The position numbers were made by a program, and so were the translations under genes. A model generated the notes under the pieces. It saw nothing but the letters and a program-made list of their open reading frames with translations. It had not been told where the DNA came from and did not search any database. A stretch of DNA of 64,000 nt from Chitinophagales bacterium (GTDB taxonomy: Bacteria; Bacteroidota; Bacteroidia; Chitinophagales; LD1), in contig JAHCHW010000010.1 of NCBI GenBank assembly GCA_026129525.1, forward strand, positions 1 through 64,000. Reading direction: 5' to 3'. How positions within the stretch are numbered: the first letter of the stretch is position 1; every line of letters begins with the position of its first letter. Shown here piece after piece: positions 26,010 through 34,331 of the stretch.

Positions 26010-27740
26010 TTACATCGAAATACTTCCTTTCCTGAAATCGGTTTTCCCGATAACAGCGTTAATTACATAAGGAGTTCCCTCGCGGCTCATGCGCTTGGCT
26101 TCTACTACGGCTGCTTTAAATGCCTCTAACGTATCTACACGCACTCCTTCTCCGCCAAAGGCTTTGCTCACTAATTGATAATCGCTGTAAGCAAGTTTCA
26201 TGGCGCAGTCGCTTTTCAGAAAGTCCACCTGGTCGCGCGCAATTTGACTCCAACAGGCATCGTTACCAATTACGGAAATAACCGGAAGGTTGAATCGCTT
26301 AAATGTGTCGTATTCCATTAAACTATAGCCTGCGCTGCCGTCACCGTAAATAATCCACACATCTTTTTCGGGAAAAACAAGTTTAGCGCCTAAAGCAAAC
26401 CCTGCTCCTACTCCGAGCGTTCCAAATACACCCGGATCGAGCCAACTAAGTGGTGCACGCGGGCGGAGCGTGTAGGCAGATGTTGCTACAAAATCGCCAC
26501 CATCGGCTACCAGAATGGTATTGTCGTCCAACTCGGTTTCTAACTCTCGGAAGAGTTTAATGGGATTGATGCCGGGGTTAACGGGAGCCGTTGCCTGCTC
26601 GTCAATATTCAATTCGCGTTTGCTGTCGCGGGCACGAAGTGTTTCAATCCAAGAGGAATAACTCCCTTTAAACTTTTTAGCCAAATCAATCAAAAAATCC
26701 TGCGGGTCGGCATGTATTGCAAGGTTCGGTGTTTTGTTTTTATACAAGTCTTCTTTGCTGCGATTTATAGAAATAAACTGCCTGTGCCCGATGTGGTTTC
26801 CGTAATCTAACCGGAAATCGTTCGGCACACCTGCCAGAATAATTAAGTCTGATTCTTTAATAGCCTCTTTGCGGTGGTGGCGCATTTGCAGTGCATTCTC
26901 TTTACCGAGCAACCCTCTGCCCATACCGCTCAAATAAACCGGAATGCCAAGTTGAGAAACAGCATCGGCTAATTGTTGCGCCTTCTGCGGATTCATCATG
27001 GCACCGCTGCCTACCAGCATAACAGGTTTTTTGGCATTGCTGATTTTTGCGGCAGCTTTATCTATTTGCGAAGAAGAATGTTTGGGATAAGTAACCGAAG
27101 CAATAGGCGCATCAAATTTTACGGAGTCTTTTCCTGCAAACAAATTTTTGGCGTGGTAGTTAATATACCATTGCACTATACGCTCCTGAAAATTCTTGGG
27201 CGGAGTTTCTTTGCTTTTAGCGCCATACCAACTTCGCACTAATTCTTCGCCATATAAGGTATCAATAGGGCACTCAATAAACACCGGGCCGGGAACTCCT
27301 TCCTGCGCCACCTGAAATGCTTTCTCAACCGTTGGCACAATTTCTTTTACCTTACTAATACTCACACTCCATTTGCATACAGCGCGCATTATACTTTGCT
27401 GGTCAATATCCTGCAGGCTGCCTCTTCCTTTCAAAATGGTTGCTGCTGCTCCACCCAACAGTATAAGTGGCGATTGCGCCAAGGCAGCATTCTTTACTGC
27501 GGTAATGGTGTTGGTTAATCCGGGGCCCGCGGTTACTACTGCTACACCGGGAATCCCCGTCAAACGCGAAACCGCATCGGCAGCAAAAACAGCATTTACT
27601 TCATGGCGGGTATCAATAACGCGAATACCGAGGTTTTGCGACTCAACAAATATGGGCGATACATGCCCGCCACACAGGGTAAATAAATATTTTACTCCGT
27701 GTTTTTGCAGCACACGCGCTATAATTTCTCCTCCGTTCAT
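26010..27740 (-). CDS. ThDP-dependent enzyme, ILVBL / 2-hydroxyacyl-CoA lyase-like
   Basis: 576 aa, three-domain acetolactate-synthase fold. The ThDP-activating Glu is in VIDTRHEVNAVFAAD (near residue 47). The ThDP/Mg motif is GDGSAGYSLMEYDTFKRFN...IGNDACW near 465-500. The N-terminal segment (YLFTLCGGHVSPIF, then VVTAGPGLTNTITAVKNA and GGAAATILKGRGSLQDIDQ) matches human ILVBL (HACL2) much better than biosynthetic IlvB, as I recall that sequence. ILVBL cleaves 2-hydroxyacyl-CoAs. No small regulatory subunit gene is adjacent, which also argues against acetolactate synthase. It is transcribed divergently from the phosphodiesterase gene. Confidence 0.88.
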   Translation of the reverse strand: MNGGEIIARVLQKHGVKYLFTLCGGHVSPIFVESQNLGIRVIDTRHEVNAVFAADAVSRLTGIPGVAVVTAGPGLTNTITAVKNAALAQSPLILLGGAAATILKGRGSLQDIDQQSIMRAVCKWSVSISKVKEIVPTVEKAFQVAQEGVPGPVFIECPIDTLYGEELVRSWYGAKSKETPPKNFQERIVQWYINYHAKNLFAGKDSVKFDAPIASVTYPKHSSSQIDKAAAKISNAKKPVMLVGSGAMMNPQKAQQLADAVSQLGIPVYLSGMGRGLLGKENALQMRHHRKEAIKESDLIILAGVPNDFRLDYGNHIGHRQFISINRSKEDLYKNKTPNLAIHADPQDFLIDLAKKFKGSYSSWIETLRARDSKRELNIDEQATAPVNPGINPIKLFRELETELDDNTILVADGGDFVATSAYTLRPRAPLSWLDPGVFGTLGVGAGFALGAKLVFPEKDVWIIYGDGSAGYSLMEYDTFKRFNLPVISVIGNDACWSQIARDQVDFLKSDCAMKLAYSDYQLVSKAFGGEGVRVDTLEAFKAAVVEAKRMSREGTPYVINAVIGKTDFRKGSISM

Positions 27741-27835
27741 GTTGGTTTTTGTTAGTGTAAAATGAAGTGGTGAAGATAGGAAGCAAGGGAAACTTTCAAA
27801 ATGGGTGTAGATTTGAACAGTGTATTTTTGAGCCG

Positions 27836-28633
27836 ATGCGATTTTTAGTTACGCTTTTCAGTTTGCTGGTTACAATTAAAGTTGCTAATGGACAAATTAC
27901 ACCCATACCCCACAGCCATGCACATAACGACTATTTGCACAAGCGTCCGCTGCTTAATGCGCTCGAAAATGGATTCACAAGTATTGAAATAGATGTGTTT
28001 TTACATAAAGATAAACTGGTGGTTTCGCATGTGGGTATTGCATTAAGCACAAAAAAAACATTGGAAGAATTGTATCTGGAACCTGCTAAAGAGATAATAG
28101 CACAAAACAACGGATGGGTTTACAGCACCATAAAGAAGCCCGTGGTTTTTATGATTGATTTTAAAACCGAAAGCACCGCCACGTATGAGAAACTAAAAGA
28201 GATACTTGCCCGTTATCCGGAAATCATCACTACTTACAAAGGCGATTCAGTTATTGAGCAAAGGGCTATAAACATTCTAATTTCAGGAAGCAGCCCTATC
28301 TCTTCTTTGCAAAAAGAGGAAAGAGGATTAGCAACCATTGATGCGAACATCAGCAACATCGCTAATCCCGAAGTTCGAAAAGTTTCTACCCGTTTCAGCA
28401 GTTCGTGGAGCCGATATTTTAAATGGCGAGGAATATCTGAAATACCCGCAAATGAAAAAAGCGTGCTCGATTCATTAGTTACACTTGTGCATTCCTACAA
28501 TAAAGACATCCGCTTTTGGGCAATACCCGACAAACCTTCTGTATGGAAAACGCTGCTTGATGCCGGAGTTGACTGGATAAACACCGATAAACTTTCGGGT
28601 TACAGAAAATTTTATGGGGACATTGCCCGGTAA
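27836..28633 (+). CDS. Secreted PI-PLC-like / glycerophosphodiesterase-family protein
   Basis: 265 aa from the ATG at 27836 (MRFLVTLFSLLVTIKVANGQ, signal peptide); the longer reading adds 23 residues before this signal. The motif HSHAHNDYLHKRPLLNALENGFTSIEIDVF contains the catalytic His and the metal ligands (HNDY, E-x-D) of TIM-barrel phosphodiesterases. VVFMIDFKTE provides another strand-end acidic pair, and the end reads DAGVDWINTDKL. It would hydrolyse a phosphodiester lipid head-group in the periplasm. It is divergent from the ThDP-enzyme gene. It resembles the bacterial Alc-/PLC-type subgroup, so the exact substrate is open. Confidence 0.85.
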   Translation: MRFLVTLFSLLVTIKVANGQITPIPHSHAHNDYLHKRPLLNALENGFTSIEIDVFLHKDKLVVSHVGIALSTKKTLEELYLEPAKEIIAQNNGWVYSTIKKPVVFMIDFKTESTATYEKLKEILARYPEIITTYKGDSVIEQRAINILISGSSPISSLQKEERGLATIDANISNIANPEVRKVSTRFSSSWSRYFKWRGISEIPANEKSVLDSLVTLVHSYNKDIRFWAIPDKPSVWKTLLDAGVDWINTDKLSGYRKFYGDIAR

Positions 28634-28686
28634 TGTATGAACTAAGTTCAACTTGGAAATATCTGTAACGGTGCAACAAATTTTGT

Positions 28687-28717
28687 GTTGGCTAAAACAA
28701 GAATTCATGTAGGTTTG
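28687..28717 (+). promoter_or_regulatory. Bacteroidota-type promoter of the thiolase gene
   Basis: TAGGTTTG at 28710-28717 is a full match to TAnnTTTG, with GTTG at 28687-28690 (one mismatch to TTTG) 19 bp upstream. The predicted start is near 28724, 14 bp before the ATG. Confidence 0.6.
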
Positions 28718-28737
28718 CCCCGCAAAAATTTAAAACA

Positions 28738-29913
28738 ATGAACGAAGTATTTATAGTTAGCATGGCTCGTACGCCCATAGGCAGTATGAGCGGGGTATTG
28801 GCACAACTTAGTGCTGTGCAGTTAGGCGCGCAGGCAATTAAAAAAGCGATTGAGCGCGCAGGTATTACCGGCAACGATGTGGAAGAAGTAATTATGGGCA
28901 ATGTAATACAGGCTAACAACGGACAGGCACCTGCACGGCAGGCAGCTATTGCCGCTGGAGTGCATGTAAATGCCACGGTTACTACCATCAATAAAGTTTG
29001 TGCCAGCGGTATGAAGGCTATTATTTACGGAGCACAGAGCATTATATTAGGCGATAAGGATGTAGTTGTGTGCGGTGGCATGGAGAGTATGACCAATGCA
29101 CCTTACATGATTGCCAACGGACGAAACGGCTACCGTTACGGCAATGGCGAATTAGCCGATGCCATTGTGCGCGATGCCCTGCAGGACCCTTACAGCAAAG
29201 AGATGATGGGCAACAGTGGCGACCGCTGTGCACGCAAGTTCAATTTTAGCCGCGAAGAACAAGATGCATTTGCCATTGAATCGTACCGCAGAGCTGCCGA
29301 AGCCCACAAAAACGGTTGGTTTGCCAATGAGTTGTTTGATGTAGAAATTGCCGGACGTGGTGAATCAACTTTTGTGAAGGAAGATGAAGAGTATAAAAAG
29401 CTGCGTGCCGATAAAGTAGCTACTCTAAAACCCGCTTTCGGAAAGGATGGAACGGTAACTGCAGTTAACGCTTCAAAAATAAATGACGGAGCCGCAGCGG
29501 TTGTGTTAATGAGTGGCAAGAAGGTTAAAGAACTTGGCTTAACGCCTATTGCCAAAATTTTGGGCTATGGCGATGCGGAGCAAGCGCCCGATGATTTTAC
29601 TACTTCTCCCTCGCTTGCCATGCCTAAGGCAGCTAAAAAAGCAGGATTGGAAATTAAGGATATTGATTACTTTGAGATTAACGAAGCTTTCAGCAACGTA
29701 ACTATGGCAAATACTAAACTGCTTGGTTTGGATCCGGCAAAGGTAAATGCCTTTGGCGGTGCAGTAGCCTTAGGGCATCCGGTAGGCGCCAGCGGTGCGC
29801 GTATTATTTGCACACTCATTTCAGTACTTACACATAAAGGCGGCAAATACGGCTGCGCGGGAATTTGCAACGGTGGCGGTGGCGCAAGTGCCGTGGTTAT
29901 AGAGAAGTGCTAA
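28738..29913 (+). CDS. Acetyl-CoA C-acetyltransferase (thiolase)
   Basis: 391 aa, the normal length. It condenses two acetyl-CoA to acetoacetyl-CoA or runs in reverse in beta-oxidation. The nucleophilic Cys is in NKVCASGMKA (near residue 88), the active-site His in ALGHPVGASGARI (near 348), and the second Cys in CAGICNGGGGAS (near 378); NEAF near 316 is also present. As the first step toward HMG-CoA, it fits with the HMG-CoA reductase at 56738-58105. The gene is monocistronic with its own promoter and a convergent terminator at 29938. AtoB/PhaA-type is most likely by motif; the in vivo direction is unknown. Confidence 0.95.
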   Translation: MNEVFIVSMARTPIGSMSGVLAQLSAVQLGAQAIKKAIERAGITGNDVEEVIMGNVIQANNGQAPARQAAIAAGVHVNATVTTINKVCASGMKAIIYGAQSIILGDKDVVVCGGMESMTNAPYMIANGRNGYRYGNGELADAIVRDALQDPYSKEMMGNSGDRCARKFNFSREEQDAFAIESYRRAAEAHKNGWFANELFDVEIAGRGESTFVKEDEEYKKLRADKVATLKPAFGKDGTVTAVNASKINDGAAAVVLMSGKKVKELGLTPIAKILGYGDAEQAPDDFTTSPSLAMPKAAKKAGLEIKDIDYFEINEAFSNVTMANTKLLGLDPAKVNAFGGAVALGHPVGASGARIICTLISVLTHKGGKYGCAGICNGGGGASAVVIEKC

Positions 29914-29932
29914 TTTGCGAAAACTAAAAAAC

Positions 29933-30463
29933 TCATGATGGCAGAAAGGAACGTATTCTTTCTGCCATTTCATTTACATCGGTTACCAGTGGATTGAGTG
30001 CAATGTGGGCCTGACTGTAAAATTGTTTACGCTCAGCAAGGGTACGGTTTATAAAATTCTTCAACCCCTCATTATCTAACCCTTTCAGTAAAGGGCGTTC
30101 GCTTAAATCGGTTTGCTTAAGGCGGTGAAAGAGCGTTTTTTCATCTAACTCTATGTAAACAACAACTCCCTTGCTTTTCATCCAATCCATATTATCGAAA
30201 AAACAGGGAGTACCTCCACCCGTGGCAATCAGTTTACCGGAAACATCTATCTCCTTCAACACTTTGCTTTCTGCCTCGCGAAAAAAATCAATTCCTTTTT
30301 CTTCAATCAGAGATGACAAACGTGAAGCATGAAAGGTGAAACAGATTTGCTCATCCAAATCAACAAACTGCAAACCGAGTTTAGCCGCTAATTTTTTACC
30401 GAGAGTGGTTTTCCCGGAACCCATAAAACCTATAAGAAAAACAGTGTGGTTATTTACTGCCAT
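29933..30463 (-). CDS. aroK: Shikimate kinase
   Basis: 176 aa. It phosphorylates shikimate in aromatic amino-acid synthesis. Walker A GFMGSGKTTLGKKLA (residues 12-26), shikimate-binding DLDEQI near 37, the FREAESKVL segment, GGGTPCF near 82, and the lid RPLLKG near 123 are all in place. The gene overlaps the upstream lipoprotein gene by 10 bp, so translation is probably coupled. Its last codons form one arm of an 11-bp hairpin that also ends the convergent thiolase transcript. Confidence 0.95.
   Translation of the reverse strand: MAVNNHTVFLIGFMGSGKTTLGKKLAAKLGLQFVDLDEQICFTFHASRLSSLIEEKGIDFFREAESKVLKEIDVSGKLIATGGGTPCFFDNMDWMKSKGVVVYIELDEKTLFHRLKQTDLSERPLLKGLDNEGLKNFINRTLAERKQFYSQAHIALNPLVTDVNEMAERIRSFLPS
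29938..29968. terminator. Hairpin shared by the convergent thiolase and aroK ends
   Basis: ATGGCAGAAAG (29938-29948) and CTTTCTGCCAT (29958-29968) form a perfect 11-bp stem with a nine-base loop. On the plus strand T residues follow, so it can terminate the thiolase transcript. It lies inside the 3' coding end of aroK, so aroK mRNA must form the same hairpin near its stop. Confidence 0.65.
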
Positions 30464-31068
30464 CGGAAATTTTGGGTTGCTACCGAATAAACCGAATCGG
30501 CTGTATGGAATCTGAATGTAAAAGAATGCAAAAAAGAATCGGCAGGCTTTTGGGTAACAAACAAACTGAGGCTGCTTCCTCCCATGCCGTTTTCGGCATT
30601 GGTATTCTGTTTAAGAAGTTCGGTAAAAGAAGAGGAATGATAGTAGGAATAAACTACGGAGTTATCGGTATTACGCATCCATGTATAGGCGGCAAACAAG
30701 TTTGTAATATCCGTTCCGGGTAAAAATCCTCCATAAACTGTATTGGCAACAACACTAATACCGGTAAGTTTAGAACGAAAACCTAACTCTCCGCACGGAC
30801 AGTGTATTGAAGTGGCATTAACAGAAGTAATTAAAAAAGCCGGGGCAACTTTCGATTGCGCGACACAACTTAATTGTGCGGCTAAATCAACATACAACGT
30901 ATCTCCTGCAAATACGGAATCGTTCCATCCGTTTTGTGCAGAGGAAAAAATATGGGTGTATAAATTTTCGAATCGCAGAAAGTGATTTTGCTCTTTACAA
31001 CGGCAGGCATAAAACACTACGCTTGAGAAAGTAACCAGAAAGAACAATGCCACTGCCTTCTTCAGCAT
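30454..31068 (-). CDS. Lipoprotein-like secreted protein of unknown function
   Basis: 204 aa. The N-terminal signal (KKAVALFFLVTFSSVVFYAC) ends in a candidate lipobox (VFYAC), followed by RCKEQN. The body is beta-rich (TLYVDLAAQLSCVAQ, SKLTGISVVANTVYGG, FTFRFHTADSVY) with two further Cys in VNATSIHCPCGELG, possibly a metal site or disulfide. I do not recognise a family. It overlaps aroK by 10 bp and is followed upstream by the ABC permease stop only 7 bp away, so it sits in a minus-strand run. Confidence 0.75.
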   Translation of the reverse strand: MLKKAVALFFLVTFSSVVFYACRCKEQNHFLRFENLYTHIFSSAQNGWNDSVFAGDTLYVDLAAQLSCVAQSKVAPAFLITSVNATSIHCPCGELGFRSKLTGISVVANTVYGGFLPGTDITNLFAAYTWMRNTDNSVVYSYYHSSSFTELLKQNTNAENGMGGSSLSLFVTQKPADSFLHSFTFRFHTADSVYSVATQNFRWQ

Positions 31069-31075
31069 GGGTTTC

Positions 31076-32155
31076 CTACTTAACCGTTACCCGCGGGTCG
31101 AGAATGGAGTAAAGGATATCGGTAAAAATATTCATTACCACAAAAACAAACGCCACAAACAGCACACTGCCCATTACCACCGGAAAATCGAACGAGAGTA
31201 ACGATTCGATGGTTTGCAAACCAAGCCCTTTGTAATCGAAAACTTTTTCGATGAAGAATGCGCCTGTAAGCAAAGCCGCCAGCCAGCCCGAAATGGAAGT
31301 AACCACCGGGTTCAGGGCGTTGCGGAGCGCGTGTTTAAACACCACCGAATAATAACTCAAACCTTTGGCACGAGCGGTGCGTATGTAATCCTGATTTAGC
31401 ACATCGAGCATGGAGCTACGCGTAAGTTGGGTAATGATAGCTACCGGGCGCACACCGAGGGCAATCATGGGCAGCCAAAGATTTTTCCAAATAGTAATTA
31501 CCTCGCCTGTATAATCAATATCGGTGAGGGAACCGCGCACGTTCAGCCCCGTCCAATCGCTGAGGTAATAACCGAACACCATAGCCAGAATAATTCCTGA
31601 AAAGTAAGCGGGCTGCGAAATGCCGAAAGTGCTCATTACCAAAATGGCATTATCCCAAATGCTGTATTGTTTTATAGCGGCAATTATGCCCAGTATAATA
31701 CCGATAACCGATGCGAGCAACATAGCAGAGATGGCAAGCATAAACGTGGGATAAATCTTTTCGCCCAACACTTCGCTTACTTTTCTTCGCGTTTGAAACG
31801 ACTTGCCAAGGTAAGGCGCTTTTGCCACCACACTTATTTCGCCAATGGCAAACAGCGATGTAAAGCTGACCTCATCAGGATTAAGATGCGAAGGGGCATC
31901 TTCGTTCTTTTGATTGTTGAGAGAAAGCGGAGAAATATCGTTGAAGTAAAGCAGCAGGCGGTGATACCAAGGGAGATTCAACCGAAACTCCCGTTCAATT
32001 GCTTCTACCGAAGCGGTATCGGCACGCTGCCCCAAAGTCATCCGCGCAGAGTTAACGGGCAATACATTAAACAAAACAAAAATGACGACAATTACTCCGA
32101 ACATCACTAATAGTCCGTTAAACAAGCGCTTGGCAATGAATTGGAGTAGTTGCAT
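31076..32155 (-). CDS. ABC transporter permease, DppB/OppB family
   Basis: 359 aa. An integral inner-membrane permease for peptides or nickel-like substrates. Six membrane segments are visible (FGVIVVIFVLFNVLP at the N-terminus, FMLAISAMLLASVIGIILGII, AYFSGIILAMVFGYYL, and others). The EAA loop is YIRTARAKGLSYYSVVFKHALRNAL near residue 250. The soluble insert at about 75-130 is longer than in E. coli DppB, as in other Bacteroidota permeases. No partner DppC, ATPase or binding protein is adjacent. Its ATG overlaps the hepT stop by one base (TAATG), an unusual coupling to a toxin-antitoxin module. Confidence 0.9.
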   Translation of the reverse strand: MQLLQFIAKRLFNGLLVMFGVIVVIFVLFNVLPVNSARMTLGQRADTASVEAIEREFRLNLPWYHRLLLYFNDISPLSLNNQKNEDAPSHLNPDEVSFTSLFAIGEISVVAKAPYLGKSFQTRRKVSEVLGEKIYPTFMLAISAMLLASVIGIILGIIAAIKQYSIWDNAILVMSTFGISQPAYFSGIILAMVFGYYLSDWTGLNVRGSLTDIDYTGEVITIWKNLWLPMIALGVRPVAIITQLTRSSMLDVLNQDYIRTARAKGLSYYSVVFKHALRNALNPVVTSISGWLAALLTGAFFIEKVFDYKGLGLQTIESLLSFDFPVVMGSVLFVAFVFVVMNIFTDILYSILDPRVTVK

Positions 32156-32490
32156 TATTCTGCCAAATAGGTTTCTACTTCTTTTAGAAGAAGTGGAAGG
32201 TGATTATTAACTACCGTCCAAATACGGTTGTTATCAATGCCATCATACTCATGAGCTATTCTGTTTCTCAGTGCTTTAATAGCTGCTATTTCTGTAATTC
32301 TGAAATTACTATCTATTGCCTTAATACGTACTGTAGCTTCACCAATAATCTCTAATTCACGTTCAATTGCTCTGCGAAGTAATTTATTTTGTTCGTACTC
32401 TGTAAAACTTCTTTTGTTCAATAAATACTCGTTTATAGATTCAATAGATACTTTGATGTCATACAAATACTTCTTGATTGACTCATCCAT
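32155..32490 (-). CDS. hepT: HepT-like RNase toxin (DUF86)
   Basis: 111 aa, all-helical HEPN protein. The catalytic R-x4-H motif is RNRIAH at residues 75-80, followed by Y82 (HEY), the tyrosine that the partner MntA AMPylates in characterised systems. The gene overlaps mntA by 8 bp and its stop overlaps the ABC permease start. Base composition is visibly more A+T-rich than the flanking genes, which suggests horizontal gain. As a pair with MntA it would cleave RNA unless neutralised. Confidence 0.92.
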   Translation of the reverse strand: MDESIKKYLYDIKVSIESINEYLLNKRSFTEYEQNKLLRRAIERELEIIGEATVRIKAIDSNFRITEIAAIKALRNRIAHEYDGIDNNRIWTVVNNHLPLLLKEVETYLAE

Positions 32491-32791
32491 ACACTAATGT
32501 TTTAGTTTCGTTTACCTTTTTGATAAAGTACGGATTGGAGAGATATTTTTCGGGCACTAAATCAACTTCTCTATTTAACAATTGTTGAATTTTTGCTTCA
32601 AAATCAAGATAGTTAGCTTCGTAACTATCTAACGGAAAATTGCTCTTAAACCGATACAATAAATCTATATCACTTTCATCGTTAAAATGCTCTGTGCATA
32701 CCGAGCCAAAGGCATACAGTTTCTCTACATGATGTTGTTTACACAACTCTGCAACCTTTTGTAAATTATTTTTAAGAATGGGCTGTAACAT
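32483..32791 (-). CDS. mntA: MntA-like nucleotidyltransferase antitoxin
   Basis: 102 aa. The minimal nucleotidyltransferase signature GS-x10-D-x-D is exact: G29-S30 and D41/D43 (FGSVCTEHFNDESDIDLL), plus a third acidic residue in NREVDLVPE near 77. In the MntA-HepT family the antitoxin transfers AMP to the HepT tyrosine. It is upstream of hepT with an 8-bp overlap, the usual order. A+T-rich like hepT. The pair lies between the BT_3928 gene and the ABC permease gene, on the same strand as both. Confidence 0.92.
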   Translation of the reverse strand: MLQPILKNNLQKVAELCKQHHVEKLYAFGSVCTEHFNDESDIDLLYRFKSNFPLDSYEANYLDFEAKIQQLLNREVDLVPEKYLSNPYFIKKVNETKTLVYG

Positions 32792-32800
32792 GCAGCAAAG

Positions 32801-34216
32801 TTACTTTTTAAAATACGCATTATTTAACTCAACAGCCGAAGGCAAATGGCGGTAATGCCATTTGTTGACCACCACCCCTTTTTTAAATAACACCAAACCC
32901 GGATTGGAGCGAATAATGGTTTTAAGCGGAGTTTCATCGGCATGGTAAAACGGATAAGCGGTTTGATGTTCGTGGCGGAAAGCCTCTACTTTGCCATCGT
33001 TGGTTGTTACAGCATAAAAGTTTACTCCTGCTTTTTCGCAAGCTTTTGCTATCTCGTTCAGTTGCTTAAAAGCTGATTTGTTCGATTTCTTGAGGTTATA
33101 CGAAACCACCATCATCGAATAGTTTTCATCGCTCAGTAAATCATCGGTTATATCGGCACCCTCATCATTTTCAATACGCAGGTTGGTGATTTTTGCAGGA
33201 ATGCCGGGGTCGAGCACTTTGTCTTTGCGCTCTACAAATTCCAGTTCATCGTAGTTAAGTCCGGCAAGGTCGTTCATACCGTACTCTTTTACCTCACCGG
33301 TGTTTTTGTTTTTGTAAACAAACAGCATCTCAATTTTGGCAGGCACTTTTTCCTTGCGAAGTTCTACCACATCGTTCCCTACTTTATACGGACGGAAATC
33401 AATCATCGGCTCGTTCATATACACATTGTAAAGGCAGAACACCAGTGAGGCGATACCGGTTACAAACGCAATACCCGTGCGGGCAGTATCTGTAAACACT
33501 GGGCGCACATGCTTAACGCTCAACACGAGCATCAGTATCATTACATCCAGCACTACATCTTTATAGAAGGTTTCCCATGGTTTCAGTTTAATAAAATCGC
33601 CAAAGCAGCCACAGTCGGTTACTTTCATTTTGGTTTCGGTAAACTCAATGGTAAAGAACCATCCGGTAAACTTCACCAATAGAAAAAGCACAATAAGCAC
33701 TCCCAGCGAAAGGAAAGTAATGTTGTATCTGCGCGATTGTTTGTGCGGTAAGGCAGCCACTGCAAACAAAGTGAGAGCCCCAGCGCTTAGCAGGATAAAC
33801 AACTTGGTAATTCCGTAACCGGAGAGGTAAGTATATCCGGTAAGAAAAGTAAAGAACAGCGTAAGCCACCAAATAATGGTAACGGTAAAGCGCGGCTTCC
33901 AGCCAATAAGCAGCATAAAGCCGATGAAGAGTTCGAGCGCAATCATTACAATGGCAAAAAAGGTGCTGAACTGCCCTATCCATTCCCAAAACGGGCGCAA
34001 GCCTTCAGCAGCAAAGGCTTCGAAGTATTCGTGCATTTTGTAGCCGGTGCCAAGGGGGTCAACCGCTTTTACAAAGCCCGAAAAAATAAACAGTGAACCC
34101 ACAAAGTATTGCAGATAAGTAATGAGCAGGTTCGAAGGGCGTGCCGTAAAGTAGCGAATGAGCGTAAGCAGAAAAGCCGCTGCGCCTACAAGTCCGAAGA
34201 TAGTGTAAACTGTCAT
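32801..34216 (-). CDS. BT_3928-family membrane protein (DoxX/MauE-like plus thioredoxin-like domain)
   Basis: 471 aa. The N-terminal half has about eight hydrophobic segments with the DoxX/MauE pattern, including FSGFVKAVDPLGTGYKMHEY and VTDCGCFGDFIKLKPWETFYKD. The C-terminal about 170 residues resemble a thioredoxin-fold domain (MMVVSYNLKKSNKSAFKQLN, VNFYAVTT, PGLVLFKKGVVVNKWHY) but lack a CxxC, so disulfide exchange by it is doubtful. The DCGCFG motif in the membrane part is the possible redox site. BT_3928 genes sit next to DUF1599 in many Bacteroidota, as here. Function unproven. Confidence 0.85.
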   Translation of the reverse strand: MTVYTIFGLVGAAAFLLTLIRYFTARPSNLLITYLQYFVGSLFIFSGFVKAVDPLGTGYKMHEYFEAFAAEGLRPFWEWIGQFSTFFAIVMIALELFIGFMLLIGWKPRFTVTIIWWLTLFFTFLTGYTYLSGYGITKLFILLSAGALTLFAVAALPHKQSRRYNITFLSLGVLIVLFLLVKFTGWFFTIEFTETKMKVTDCGCFGDFIKLKPWETFYKDVVLDVMILMLVLSVKHVRPVFTDTARTGIAFVTGIASLVFCLYNVYMNEPMIDFRPYKVGNDVVELRKEKVPAKIEMLFVYKNKNTGEVKEYGMNDLAGLNYDELEFVERKDKVLDPGIPAKITNLRIENDEGADITDDLLSDENYSMMVVSYNLKKSNKSAFKQLNEIAKACEKAGVNFYAVTTNDGKVEAFRHEHQTAYPFYHADETPLKTIIRSNPGLVLFKKGVVVNKWHYRHLPSAVELNNAYFKK

Positions 34217-34331
34217 GCCGTTTAAGAGTTATTGGTTAATGGTTAAGAATGAGCAATGAAAAATGAGTAATGAGTTTTGTGGAATGCAGTAAATTGTAGT
34301 TCGCCATTACCCTTTGTTCATCACTCATCGT
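34217..34331. repeat. Intergenic AATGAGT heptamer repeat
   Basis: Four consecutive heptamers AATGAGC, AATGAAA, AATGAGT, AATGAGT at 34248-34275, and inverted units (CATCACTCATCGTTCATTT) near 34318-34337. The same core in the other orientation is found at 2162-2182. No gene or clear terminator otherwise. Confidence 0.7.
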
